Of a stretch of DNA of 64,000 nt, positions 23,853-32,466 are shown piece by piece. The stretch's first letter is position 1. Every line of letters starts with the position of its first letter. Where the stretch lies: NCBI GenBank assembly GCA_965116015.1, contig OZ220477.1:2324060-2388059 (forward strand). The letters are read 5' to 3'. Below the pieces are notes generated by a model. It saw nothing but the letters and a program-made list of their open reading frames with translations. It did not search any database and was not told where the DNA came from. Both the position numbers and the translations under genes were made by a program. The DNA is from S5-327 sp965116015. Its GTDB lineage: Bacteria; Chloroflexota; Dehalococcoidia; Lucifugimonadales; Australimonadaceae.

Positions 23853-26204
23853 ATGACCGACCGTGCAGCTCTAACTGCCCTCTACGACGCCACTGACGGT
23901 CCCAACTGGACGCGCAGCGTCAACTGGCTCACCGACGCCCCGCTCGGCGAGTGGCACGGCGTAACCACCGACGACGACGGGCGCGTAACCGTCCTCGACC
24001 TTTCAGAGAACGGGTTGAGCGGAGCGCTGCCCCGTGAGCTGGGCGAGCTAACGGATCTGGAGATACTCGATTTCTCCGATAACTGGTTGAGTGGAGCACT
24101 CCCGCGTGAACTAAGTAACCTAGCGAACCTGGAAACGCTAGATCTCCCGTGGAACGAGTTAGTTGGGGGGATTCCCCCTGAGTTAGGCAACCTTACGAAC
24201 CTGCAACAGCTAGACCTCGCGTGGAACCAACTGAGTGGGGGAATTCCCCGCGAGCTAGGCAACCTTGTGAACCTGCAATGGCTTGACCTCTCCGGCAGTC
24301 AGCTCGACCCCCCGGATAGTCAACTGAGTGGGGAGATTCCCCGAGAGCTAGGAGACCTTGCGAACCTGCAATGGCTCGACCTCTCCGGCAATCGGCTGAG
24401 TGGGGTGCTTCCTTGTGAACTAGGCAACTTGGCGAATCTGCAGTGGCTCAACCTCTCCGACAATCAGCTGAGCGGCGAACTTCCCCGTGAACTGGGCAAC
24501 CTGGCGAATCTGACGGGAATTTCGCTCGCTAGCAATCAGTTGAGCGGAGTTCTTCCCCGTGAACTAGGCAACTTGGCGAATCTAGGAATGCTGGATATCC
24601 TGTTCAATCAGCTGCTCGGCGAAATTCCACCTGAACTAGGGAACCTTGCAAAGCTGAAGCTGCTCGGCCTCTCCTACAATCAGCTAAGCGGGAGGATTCC
24701 TCGTGAATTAGGCAACCTAGCCAGCTTGAAGTCGCTTGGCCTCTCCGACAACCAGTTGAGCGGAGCAATCCCCCGAGAGCTAGGCAACCTTTCGAACCTG
24801 CAACGACTAGACCTCTCGCGGAACCAACTGATCGGGGAAATTCCCCGTGAACTGGGCGGCTTGGCCAACTTGGATGTGCTCAGTGTCTCCGGCAACCAAT
24901 TGAGCGGAGGGAGCACCCGTATTCCACCCACCGATGCCCCATCTCGCGAGGTCGCTGTCCGTGAACCAGACCGCACAGCCCTCGCCATCCTTTACAAAGC
25001 CACTGACGGTCCCAACTGGACTCAAAACGACAACTGGCTCACCGACGTCCCTCTCGACGAGTGGCATGGCGTAACCACTGATGACGATGGGCGCGTCGTC
25101 TCTCTCTCCCTCTCCGGCAACCGGTTGAGCGGAGAGCTCCCCAGTGAATTAGGCAACTTGACGAACCTGAGCTGGCTTTCCCTCCTCGGCAATCAGCTAG
25201 GCGGAGCACTCCCCCGTGAATTAGGCAACCTGACGAACCTGAAGAGGCTCTCCCTCTCCTACAACCGGCTGAGCGGCAGGATTCCAGGAGAGCTAGGTAA
25301 CCTGACGAACCTGACAGAACTAAACCTCTTGAGCAACCAATTGAGCGGTGGCATTCCTCGTGAGTTAGGCAACCTAGGGGACCTGAAGGAGCTAAATCTC
25401 TCCAAGAACCAGTTGAGCGATGGTATTCCTCGCGAGTTGGGCAACCTAGGGAGCCTGACGGAGCTAGACCTCTCCGAGAACAACCTGATAGGAGAGATTC
25501 CTTCAGAGCTGAGCGACTTGGCGAATCTGGAATCACTCGACCTCTCTAAGAACCAGTTGAGCGGAGAGATCCCCCTTGAGTTAGGAAGCTTAGCGAGCCT
25601 GACGGAGCTAAACCTCTCCGAGAACCAGTTGAGTGGTGGTATTCCCCGTGAACTAGCGAAACTAACGAATTTGGAGAGATTGAACCTCTCAGACTACTCG
25701 TTCGGAGTTCGCGACAGGTATCTCAGAAATCGACTGAGGGGAGAGATACCCCCGGAGCTTGGCACCCTCGGCCTTCTGGAAGAGCTCGACCTCACTGGCA
25801 ACCAACTGAGCGGAGGAATCCCCCGAGAGCTAGGCAACCTTGTGAACCTGCATTGGCTTGCCCTCGCCTACAACCATTTGAGTGGAGCGCTCCCTCGAGA
25901 GCTAGGCAACCTGACGAACCTGAAAGAGCTATACCTCTGGGGCAACCAGCTGAGCGGCGGCATTCCCCGTGAGCTGGGCAACCTAGCGAATCTGGAATCG
26001 CTCTCCCTCGCCGGCAACCAGTTGAGCGGAGTGCCCCCCGGTGAGCTAGGCCGCCTGACGAAGCTGAAATGGATAGATCTCTCCGAGAACCAGCTCAGCA
26101 GAGAATCCTCCCGCGGCCATGCCGGAGGCGGGTGTCTTTGTGGGTGTCTTTCGCTTATAGGCTTCCTCGTAGTGGGCATTGCTGTTGGCTGGCTGCTCCT
26201 GTAG
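23853..26204 (+). CDS. Large leucine-rich-repeat protein with C-terminal membrane anchor
   Basis: The product is 783 aa. It has two modules, each opening with an N-cap (ALYDATDGPNWTRSVNWLTD and ILYKATDGPNWTQNDNWLTD) followed by about 12-15 repeats of the plant-like LRR form L-x-x-L-x-LSxNxLSGxIPxELGNL. The C-terminus is a Gly/Cys-rich segment and a hydrophobic anchor (LIGFLVVGIAVGWLLL). There is no N-terminal signal peptide, so it would be tail-anchored or exported another way. Bacterial LRR proteins of this type bind proteins or glycans. It sits between portal and prohead protease, unusual cargo for a head module. Confidence 0.88.
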   Translation: MTDRAALTALYDATDGPNWTRSVNWLTDAPLGEWHGVTTDDDGRVTVLDLSENGLSGALPRELGELTDLEILDFSDNWLSGALPRELSNLANLETLDLPWNELVGGIPPELGNLTNLQQLDLAWNQLSGGIPRELGNLVNLQWLDLSGSQLDPPDSQLSGEIPRELGDLANLQWLDLSGNRLSGVLPCELGNLANLQWLNLSDNQLSGELPRELGNLANLTGISLASNQLSGVLPRELGNLANLGMLDILFNQLLGEIPPELGNLAKLKLLGLSYNQLSGRIPRELGNLASLKSLGLSDNQLSGAIPRELGNLSNLQRLDLSRNQLIGEIPRELGGLANLDVLSVSGNQLSGGSTRIPPTDAPSREVAVREPDRTALAILYKATDGPNWTQNDNWLTDVPLDEWHGVTTDDDGRVVSLSLSGNRLSGELPSELGNLTNLSWLSLLGNQLGGALPRELGNLTNLKRLSLSYNRLSGRIPGELGNLTNLTELNLLSNQLSGGIPRELGNLGDLKELNLSKNQLSDGIPRELGNLGSLTELDLSENNLIGEIPSELSDLANLESLDLSKNQLSGEIPLELGSLASLTELNLSENQLSGGIPRELAKLTNLERLNLSDYSFGVRDRYLRNRLRGEIPPELGTLGLLEELDLTGNQLSGGIPRELGNLVNLHWLALAYNHLSGALPRELGNLTNLKELYLWGNQLSGGIPRELGNLANLESLSLAGNQLSGVPPGELGRLTKLKWIDLSENQLSRESSRGHAGGGCLCGCLSLIGFLVVGIAVGWLLL

Positions 26205-26344
26205 TGGGTGTCGAACTAGGGGCTCCGGCTGCCCCTGAGGGCGGCGAGGCCCCGCCGGCTCACCCTCCAGGCTTATGAGCGCGTGGGTCGGTTTGGAACC
26301 ACGGATAGGGAGTAGAGGGGGTTCCATCCCGCCGACGGCTGCTC

Positions 26345-26350
26345 TATACT
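26345..26350 (+). promoter_or_regulatory. Probable -10 box of the small ORF at 26401
   Basis: TATACT matches the -10 of the rpmH promoter. A weak TTCCAT lies 17 bases upstream. The surrounding sequence is AT-rich relative to its flanks. Confidence 0.4.
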
Positions 26351-26400
26351 GGGCCTAAGGTAAAATCGATACCACGTTAGAGAAGGGAGGATGACCCGTC

Positions 26401-26553
26401 ATGGCGAAACCTATCTTGGCGCCGCCAGTGCTGACAGGGAAAGCTGCCGATAAGCTGCTGAGGCACTTGGAGAACGCGCAGCCAAACCCGGCGAAAGAGG
26501 CGCAGAACCGAAAGGCTATCGAGTTCCACGCGAGCGTGCCCCGAAGGGACTAG
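26401..26553 (+). CDS. Small hypothetical protein
   Basis: A 50-aa helical protein (MAKPILAPPVLTGKAADKLL...), with GGAGG 10 bases upstream. An ATG directly after the GGAGG opens only a 20-codon frame. No family recognised. It faces the GNAT gene (tail to tail, 92 bases apart). A toxin-antitoxin pairing was considered, but the opposite orientation argues against a standard TA operon. Confidence 0.45.
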   Translation: MAKPILAPPVLTGKAADKLLRHLENAQPNPAKEAQNRKAIEFHASVPRRD

Positions 26554-26645
26554 CCGAATTCGCAAGCGCCGCTGAGGAGGGCTGGAGCGACAGCTCGGCA
26601 CTCAGCGGTGATACGCCTCCCCTATCTCTCCCAGCTACGGACCGT

Positions 26646-27239
26646 TCACTGTAGGAGGTCGTGCCACAGGAAGAGCGCCGTGTTTCCGCTTGCTTGATTC
26701 GATTTCACGAATCCTTGTTTTTTCCAGAAATCGCGACCCTGCCTGTTCTTCGTGTGCACATGCAAGGTTAGGAACCGCGTCCCTACCTCCAGCCCCAGGA
26801 CGTGTCCTTTCACCCATAGCATCATAGTGCTGCCCCTGCCGCGGCCTTGCTGGTCGGCTGCTACCGCAAACTGGCCCACCAGTACTGCAGGAAAGCTCTT
26901 TCGTCCGCCGCCGACGGCCTCAGTGATGCCGGGAAGCTCTCGTAGCCGATCCTCGTCCGCTGTGAGCTGGAGACTAGACGTCAGTAACGACGTATAGCCG
27001 ATGAGCCGTGAGTCCTCGTAGAACAGGAATGTCTTATTCAGTCCTGACCGCTGCTGCTCGAGGGCGTCCTCTTTGAGGAAATCGGCAACCTCGCGATGCC
27101 ACTCTTCGTCCCCGCAGTTGAATGCGCTCACATCGTCTTCGGGAGCCAGTTGCTTGTATGAGAAGGAATCCAACAGCTTTGCTCTGCTTTCCGCTTGGGG
27201 AGCTGGTTCCCAAGCGGAGTGTTGCGAACGGACCAACAT
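26646..27239 (-). CDS. GNAT-family N-acetyltransferase
   Basis: The product is 197 aa. The opening DVSAFNCGDEEWHREVADFLKEDA resembles TacT/AtaT-type acetyltransferases. The acetyl-CoA signature region is VGQFAVAADQQGRGRGSTMM, followed by VGTRFLTLHVHTKNRQGRDFWKKQGF. Such enzymes modify aminoacyl-tRNAs, antibiotics or small molecules. The gene runs opposite to the surrounding head module, and its codons look less GC-biased than its neighbours, suggesting later acquisition. A CCACT-GGT-AGTGG palindrome lies 26 bases upstream of the start (27265-27277). Confidence 0.75.
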   Translation of the reverse strand: MLVRSQHSAWEPAPQAESRAKLLDSFSYKQLAPEDDVSAFNCGDEEWHREVADFLKEDALEQQRSGLNKTFLFYEDSRLIGYTSLLTSSLQLTADEDRLRELPGITEAVGGGRKSFPAVLVGQFAVAADQQGRGRGSTMMLWVKGHVLGLEVGTRFLTLHVHTKNRQGRDFWKKQGFVKSNQASGNTALFLWHDLLQ

Positions 27240-27385
27240 ATAGTACTACAGCCATTATCTGCAACCACTGGTAGTGGATTTTACCCCCTCGCTTCCACAC
27301 CCCAACGTCAAAACCGCGACACTCGCCTGTTGCGTTCCGTAACTTCCGCGCCCTATCCTGTTCCCGTCAGCTATGCGACGGGGAC

Positions 27386-27418
27386 AAGCCCCGGCCCTCC
27401 ACAGGGCCGGGGCTTTTT
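27386..27418 (+). terminator. Strong intrinsic terminator before the prohead protease gene
   Basis: A perfect 13-bp stem (27386-27398 with 27403-27415, AAGCCCCGGCCCT) with a CCAC loop runs into five T residues (27414-27418). It is the only canonical U-tailed terminator in this segment. It lies 31 bases upstream of the protease ATG, so it insulates the gene or acts as an attenuator. Confidence 0.8.
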
Positions 27419-27449
27419 CGTTCCCCGCAACAAAACACAGGAGGACGCA

Positions 27450-28142
27450 ATGACGACAACAACCACGAGCCTCGCGGCGGCCAGCGACCGCGAGCGATGG
27501 GAACGCGAACGGCTCTTCGAAGCCCTCGAGGCGCACCGCCGAGGGCTGGCGGATGCGCCGGTAGTGCAGAAGTTCGCGCTGAGCCGCGCCTCCTCGCCCA
27601 ACGAGGATCATCCGCTCACCGTCGTGGCGTCGGACGAAACCGAGGATCGCCTGGGCGATGTGGTGCGGGCAAGCGGCTGGGAGCTCCGGGCGTACAAGCG
27701 GAATCCGGTGTTCCTGTGGGCGCACGACTATACGCGAACTCCCATCGGACGCAGTTCGTGGGTGGCGGTCGACCAGGGCCGGCTCCTCGCGACGCTGGAG
27801 TTCGCGCCGACAGACTTCGCCCGCGAGGTGGAGACTCTCTACCGGCAACGCTTCCTGCGCGCGGTGAGCGTGGGGTTCCGGGCGCGGGCGTTCAAGTTCC
27901 GCAAGAGCCGCGACGGCGCCGTGCAGGGAATCGAGTACACGAGCCAGGAGCTGCTGGAGGTGAGCGCAGTGCCAGTTCCGGCAAATCCAAGCGCGCTGGC
28001 CAAGGCGCTCGACGGCGGAGATCTGTCCGCGCCGCGCCTCCAGTCGATCTTCGCCGTCCAGCCCGAGCCCGAGACGCTCGATCCGGATGCCGCGCGCCGT
28101 CTGATCGCGGAGCTGCGCCGTCTGCGCGCGCTCGTGGCCTGA
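27450..28142 (+). CDS. HK97-type prohead maturation protease
   Basis: The product is 230 aa from the ATG at 27450 (AGGAGG upstream). Signature blocks of U35/S78 prohead proteases are present: ASDETEDRLGDVV, FLWAHDYTRTPIGRS with the catalytic His, RFLRAVSVGFRAR with the nucleophile Ser, and LLEVSAVPVPANPSAL. It cleaves the scaffold domain of the capsid protein during head maturation. It precedes the capsid gene by 146 bases. Confidence 0.88.
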   Translation: MTTTTTSLAAASDRERWERERLFEALEAHRRGLADAPVVQKFALSRASSPNEDHPLTVVASDETEDRLGDVVRASGWELRAYKRNPVFLWAHDYTRTPIGRSSWVAVDQGRLLATLEFAPTDFAREVETLYRQRFLRAVSVGFRARAFKFRKSRDGAVQGIEYTSQELLEVSAVPVPANPSALAKALDGGDLSAPRLQSIFAVQPEPETLDPDAARRLIAELRRLRALVA

Positions 28143-28288
28143 CCCTCGCGGCGCTCCCGTCCCCTGAGGAAGCGCAGCGGGCGAACGACCGAATCACACT
28201 GCAGGAGGATGAGCCGAGCAAAGAGCAACAACGACTCAACAGCGAGCAAGCAACGCGCAGCAACGAACAGCACATCCAAGGAGAATGT

Positions 28289-29614
28289 ATGACGGCTATC
28301 GAAGAAGTGCAGCGGGAGATCGTGCAGACACAGGAGTTCGTGCGGGACAGGATCGACCCCATCACGCGCGAGCTGTCGCTCGTGCGCCAGGAGCAGGAGC
28401 GCCTCTCCGGCGAGGTGCGCCGCGCCCTCGAGCGCGACAAGGCTTCGCGCCGGGAGTCGCTCCTGGCCCGCCCGGCGAACGATCGGGTGCGCGTTCGGGG
28501 CGGCAAGCTCGACGGTTTCGACCTCGTGGATATGGCGATCGCCCGCAGCCTGCTGACGGCGCAGCAGGCCCGACCGCAGGACTACGATCCGCGAGCGTTG
28601 CGCGCCTGGGAGGACAGCGTCGCCAAAGCTATGGACTCCACGACCGCGGGCGTCGGCGACGAACTCGTGCCCCAGGAGGCGGCGCGGCAGCTCTGGGCGG
28701 ACGTGAACGCCGAAACGGCAGTGGCCTCGCTGTTCGACACCGTCGCGATGCCCTCGAATCCCTTCGACATCCCCCTCGAGCTGGGCGATGTGAACTGGTA
28801 CCCCGGCTCCGCCAACACCGCAACCACCGCCACAGACCTCCGAACGGCGAAGCAGACGCTGACGGCCCACGAGCTCGTGGGGATGGTCCCCTGGGCCTAC
28901 GAGCTGGATGAAGACGCAGTGATCGCGATGATGGCGGAGGTGCGCTCCACGCTGCTGCGGAACGCCGCGCAAGCCCTCGACGACGTCGTCCTCAACGCCG
29001 ACCAGGCAACCACCGGCAACATCAACTACGACGGCGCCACCCTCACGAAAACGACCGCAGGCTACGCCCACTACCTCATCGGATTCGACGGCCTCGTGCG
29101 CCTGCCGCTCGCCGACAACACAGGCATGCGGAGCAACCACAACTCCGCGCCCTCGGTCGCTATGTTCAACGCCTTGCGCCGGAAAATCGGGAAGTACGGG
29201 CTGCGCCCCTCGGAGCTGGCGTTCGTGATGGATGTGAACACGTACATCGCCGTGGTCGGGCTCGACGGATTCCAAACGGTGGACAAGCTCGGCCCGCACG
29301 CGACGCTGCTCACCGGCCAGCTGGGATCCGTCGAGGGCGTGCCGGTAGTCGTGTCCGAGCAGCTGCGGGAAGCGGACGCGGACGGCAAAGTAACCGCCGC
29401 CGGGAACTCGTCGAACACCGGACGCCTGCTGCTGGTCAACCGCACGCAGTGGAGGAAAGGGTTCAAGCGCGAGCTGTTGATCGAAACAGAGCGGGACATC
29501 CAGAAACGCCAGAACGTGATGGTCGTCAGTATGCGCGCCGCATTCGCCGAGCGCACGGGAAACCGGTCGACGGCGACGCACACGGCGCTGCTCTACAACG
29601 TCAGCCGTTCGTAG
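28289..29614 (+). CDS. HK97-fold major capsid protein
   Basis: The product is 441 aa from the ATG at 28289 (AGGAG upstream). Residues 1-70 form a charged coiled coil (EVQREIVQTQEFVRD...), the scaffold 'delta' domain removed by the protease. The rest has the HK97 shell pattern: LVPQEAARQLWADVNAETAVASLFD, ELVGMVPWAYELDEDA and VEGVPVVVSEQL, with the C-terminal RRQNV-type strand region QKRQNVMVVSMRAAF. The frame is intact. A 16-bp hairpin follows. It is the central shell component of whatever particle this cluster builds. Confidence 0.88.
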   Translation: MTAIEEVQREIVQTQEFVRDRIDPITRELSLVRQEQERLSGEVRRALERDKASRRESLLARPANDRVRVRGGKLDGFDLVDMAIARSLLTAQQARPQDYDPRALRAWEDSVAKAMDSTTAGVGDELVPQEAARQLWADVNAETAVASLFDTVAMPSNPFDIPLELGDVNWYPGSANTATTATDLRTAKQTLTAHELVGMVPWAYELDEDAVIAMMAEVRSTLLRNAAQALDDVVLNADQATTGNINYDGATLTKTTAGYAHYLIGFDGLVRLPLADNTGMRSNHNSAPSVAMFNALRRKIGKYGLRPSELAFVMDVNTYIAVVGLDGFQTVDKLGPHATLLTGQLGSVEGVPVVVSEQLREADADGKVTAAGNSSNTGRLLLVNRTQWRKGFKRELLIETERDIQKRQNVMVVSMRAAFAERTGNRSTATHTALLYNVSRS

Positions 29615-29681
29615 CGGCCCGCCCTTGCGGCGACTCCCGCCCCTCCGCGGGAACCTCGCGCGCTATCGCGTCGTTCCCTGC

Positions 29682-29722
29682 GGAGGGCCCGCTCGCTCCC
29701 CCGGCGAGCGAGCGGGCCCTCC
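29682..29722 (+). terminator. 16-bp hairpin after the capsid gene
   Basis: GGAGGGCCCGCTCGCT (29682-29697) pairs perfectly with 29707-29722 around a 9-base loop. There is no U run. Its position 67 bases past the capsid stop, just before the hydrolase gene, suggests a terminator or RNA stabiliser. Confidence 0.6.
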
Positions 29723-29788
29723 CCGCTGGTGTAAGCTACTTGGCGGCGCGCCCCGACGACGCCGAACAACGATGCAAGGGAGCTTTCT

Positions 29789-30613
29789 ATGGCTACTGTT
29801 ACTACTGTCGAAAGAGTCTGGAACGAGAAGTACGCCGATATGACGCACGGGAAGACACGCTACTGGGAAGCCGGCGCCGGCTTCCCAATCATCCTGATTC
29901 ACGGCGCCGGTTGGACCAGCGGATGCGATTCGTGGGTGCGCAACATCGGCGCCCTCTCCGAGTGCTTCCACGTGTTCGCCATCGATTGCCTCAACTGGGG
30001 GGTTGGCGACGTATTCCAGCAGGAGTTCTCGTTCGCCTACCTCGTCGACCACGTCCGCGAGTTTATGGACGTCCAGGGCATCGAGCGGGCGAACTTCATC
30101 GGCCACTCGATGGGCGGCTGGATCGTGACGCTCCTGTCGTACGAGAGCCCTAACCGCGTGAACAAGGCGGTGAACGTCGCAGGCGGCGGAACAGCCACGC
30201 GCCCCCTCCAGAATATGGTGGAGTTCAAGGTCCCAACCGAAGAGCAGATACGAGAGCAGCTCGCGAACCGCTTCCCGGAGGGAACGGTGGATGTCGAGAA
30301 GATCGCCGCGCCCTACATACGCAAGAACTCTCTCCCCGGGCACGCCGAGGCGTTCGCAGCCGTGATGCGCCATATGACGAACCCCGACACCCGCATCCGC
30401 TACAACACCCTGCGGCGGATGCCGCACATCAAGGCTCCAACGCTGGTGTGCTGGGGAACCAACGACGAGGTGAACGCCCTCGAGATGGGAGAGCAGACCG
30501 CCGCGACGATTCCCGGAGCGCGGCTTGTTCCCTTCGAGGGCGTCGGCCATATGCTCCCCCAGCAGGCGGCGGAGCGCTTCAACGAAGTCGCGCTCGAATT
30601 CCTCACAACATAA
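29789..30613 (+). CDS. Alpha/beta hydrolase (MhpC-like)
   Basis: The product is 274 aa. The oxyanion strand ILIHGAGWTSG, nucleophile elbow FIGHSMGGW, acid-loop candidate CWGTNDEVN and His in GVGHMLPQQ make a complete hydrolase set. Sequence style is that of meta-cleavage-product or ester hydrolases. AAGGGAG lies upstream of the ATG. It sits between capsid and downstream head genes and has no structural role in known phages, so it is probably cargo or an insertion. Confidence 0.85.
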   Translation: MATVTTVERVWNEKYADMTHGKTRYWEAGAGFPIILIHGAGWTSGCDSWVRNIGALSECFHVFAIDCLNWGVGDVFQQEFSFAYLVDHVREFMDVQGIERANFIGHSMGGWIVTLLSYESPNRVNKAVNVAGGGTATRPLQNMVEFKVPTEEQIREQLANRFPEGTVDVEKIAAPYIRKNSLPGHAEAFAAVMRHMTNPDTRIRYNTLRRMPHIKAPTLVCWGTNDEVNALEMGEQTAATIPGARLVPFEGVGHMLPQQAAERFNEVALEFLTT

Positions 30614-30698
30614 GCGCTCCGCCCTCGGCGCCGCCGAGGCTCCGACGCGCGCCGCTGCTCCCACTACAACCCACGGACTACAACCACGGAGGGACGAA

Positions 30699-30722
30699 GC
30701 CCCCGGTCGACAGGCCGGGGGC
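30699..30722 (+). terminator. GC hairpin before the 30737 gene
   Basis: GCCCCCGGT (30699-30707) pairs with GCCGGGGGC (30714-30722) with one G-T pair and a 6-base loop. It resembles the terminator before the protease gene but lacks a T run. Confidence 0.45.
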
Positions 30723-30736
30723 GCTCTGCATTAACC

Positions 30737-31198
30737 ATGACAACGCAACCAAGACCACGAAACGACTACGTCCCCCCTGTCCGCCCCCGCTCCGCGCGCC
30801 AGGACGGACTGCGCCGCTACACCCCCGGATACCTGGAAGACCTGTCCGACACCAAGGCGCTCTACTTCCGCGCTCAGGCGCGAACCATCAAGCGGCAGAC
30901 GCTGCTTCATCCAGCGCGCGGAAAGCGGCTGCGCCTCATCAACCTCACAGTCGTGCAAACCAAGAGCGACGGCGTGCAGTTCTGCGAACTCTACTTCGGC
31001 GAGGGCGCCAACATCGCCGCGCATCCCGACAAAGCCGTCGCGATCGTTCGCGTCACCGACCTCGGCGCAGGATCAACCCGCACCTGGGGACGAGGCGCGG
31101 GCCCCGTCGGCGAACGGAACGAGCCTCTTAGCATCCGCTGGACCTACAACCCCCTCACTCCGCACAACGTCATCATCGAATACACCGAGGAGCGCTGA
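30737..31198 (+). CDS. Hypothetical protein of the head module
   Basis: The product is 153 aa. A Pro/Arg-rich N-terminus (about 35 residues) is followed by a beta-rich domain (GKRLRLINLTVVQTKSDGVQFCELYFGEGANI ... NVIIEYTEE). The next gene starts 2 bases after its stop. Position between capsid and connector suggests a head decoration or jelly-roll structural protein. There is no recognised family. Confidence 0.55.
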   Translation: MTTQPRPRNDYVPPVRPRSARQDGLRRYTPGYLEDLSDTKALYFRAQARTIKRQTLLHPARGKRLRLINLTVVQTKSDGVQFCELYFGEGANIAAHPDKAVAIVRVTDLGAGSTRTWGRGAGPVGERNEPLSIRWTYNPLTPHNVIIEYTEER

Positions 31199-31200
31199 CA

Positions 31201-32015
31201 ATGGGAACCGAAGCCTACCGGTCGCTGTACGGCGACCTCGCAAAACTGAAAGATCCATCACTGCTGGACGATCCCGCAAGCGGCTCATCAGTAGACACAG
31301 AGCTGTTCCAGCTGCTCCTCGCAGTGTCGGAGGCAGTGGACAACTACTGCAACCGCCACTTCTACGCCCTCGCAGCGGAGCGCTACTTCGACGCCAAAGG
31401 CGACGCGCTCCTCGCCGTCCCCGACCTGATCGCCATATCGTAGTCGCCACCGACGAGAACGACGATGGCGACTACGAAACGCTATGGGACGCGTCGGACT
31501 ACCAGCTCCTGCCGCTGAACGCCTCTCCCGAAGCGTACTGGGGAACGCCCTACAACGCAGTGCGCGTGCGGTCGTCGAGAACGCAGAGGCAGTTCGCGCG
31601 AGGTCAGGCGCGCGTGCGCATCGCCGGAACGTGGGGCTACAGCGAGCGCCTCGAACCTTCCGGCTCCGCGCTTGCCGGCTCCGCGTCGCGCACCGCCGCC
31701 TTGAGAGTCGACAGTGCGGCCGACTTCGCGCCGGGCCAGACGATCGCCATAGGAGCGGAGCGGATGCTCGTTACCGGAGCGTCGTCGCGAGCGATCACCG
31801 TGGCGCGAGGGCTGAACGGCACAACGCCCGCCCCGCACTCCAACAAAGCGAGAATCTCGATCGTCCGCTGGCCGGCCCCTGTCGAACGCGCGGCCCTCAT
31901 CAACGCCGCCCGGATTTGGACCAGAGCCCCGGCGTTCGAGCCGTTCTACGTAGGTCCAGGCCAGGACACGGATGTGCGGCTGCTCCTGGAGCCGTACCGT
32001 CTGGGCGCCGCATGA
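31201..32015 (+). pseudogene. Frameshifted head-tail connector (gp6-like) gene
   Basis: The first frame (31201-31443, 80 aa) begins like a gp6/DnaT-type connector (LFQLLLAVSEAVDNYCNRHFYA) and stops at TAG 31441. The product continues in the -1 frame from about 31440 (VVATDENDDGDYETLWDASDYQLLP ... IAGTWGY) to 32015 and completes the expected domain order. No slippery heptamer is visible at the junction, so a single-base deletion or a sequencing error is more likely than programmed shifting. A short ATGA overlap links it to the next ORF. Confidence 0.65.
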
Positions 32016-32311
32016 GCGCTCTCACGCAGCGCGAACGCCTGGCGTCGCTCGAAGCGGCGCAGGGGGCTCACGCCACAGCCCACGAACTCACAGACCGCGT
32101 GTGGGCCGCCAAACTCGAGGCAATCGACGCCCGCCTGCGGAACATCGAGCGAGCGCTCCTCGACCCCCCGCTGCCCCACGGCGCCCACGCCGGCGAGGAA
32201 ACGCGCTGGCGTCCGAACCGGCGGGACATCGCCGTTGTCGGCGGGAGCGCAGGCGTCACATCTCTGGCCTGGTGGATTCTGGAAGCCGCAGGCGTTCTGG
32301 CGGCTGCGTGA
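32012..32311 (+). CDS. Small coiled-coil protein with C-terminal membrane segment
   Basis: The product is 99 aa from an ATG overlapping the previous stop (ATGA). Residues 5-55 are helical (RERLASLEAAQGAHATAHEL...LEAIDARLRNIERALL). The end is hydrophobic (VVGGSAGVTSLAWWILEAAGVLAAA). The layout resembles small phage membrane proteins such as XhlA-like lysis accessories, but no family motif is present. It is the last gene attributable to the virus-derived segment. Confidence 0.5.
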   Translation: MSALTQRERLASLEAAQGAHATAHELTDRVWAAKLEAIDARLRNIERALLDPPLPHGAHAGEETRWRPNRRDIAVVGGSAGVTSLAWWILEAAGVLAAA

Positions 32312-32403
32312 GCAGCGGCGCCGCCGCGGTCGAGGCGAATAGTAGGGTAGGGGGCCGCTCAGCCCCCCTCTCGAATATGCGCGGGTTGTGGGAGGCCGCT
32401 CCG

Positions 32404-32433
32404 TTGCCCGCGCGTTGCCCCATTCGGTAGACT
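32404..32433 (+). promoter_or_regulatory. Promoter upstream of tldD
   Basis: TTGCCC (32404-32409) and TAGACT (32428-32433) are separated by 18 bases. The tldD ATG is 33 bases further on, after an AGGAG site. Confidence 0.55.
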
Positions 32434-32466
32434 GCCCCAAAGAGAATCCCTTCCCCAGGAGCAACC

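Noticed and set aside
31441..31443. TAG in the connector gene as a recoded stop
   Set aside because: The homologous continuation is in a different frame, so a frameshift explains it and stop-codon readthrough does not.
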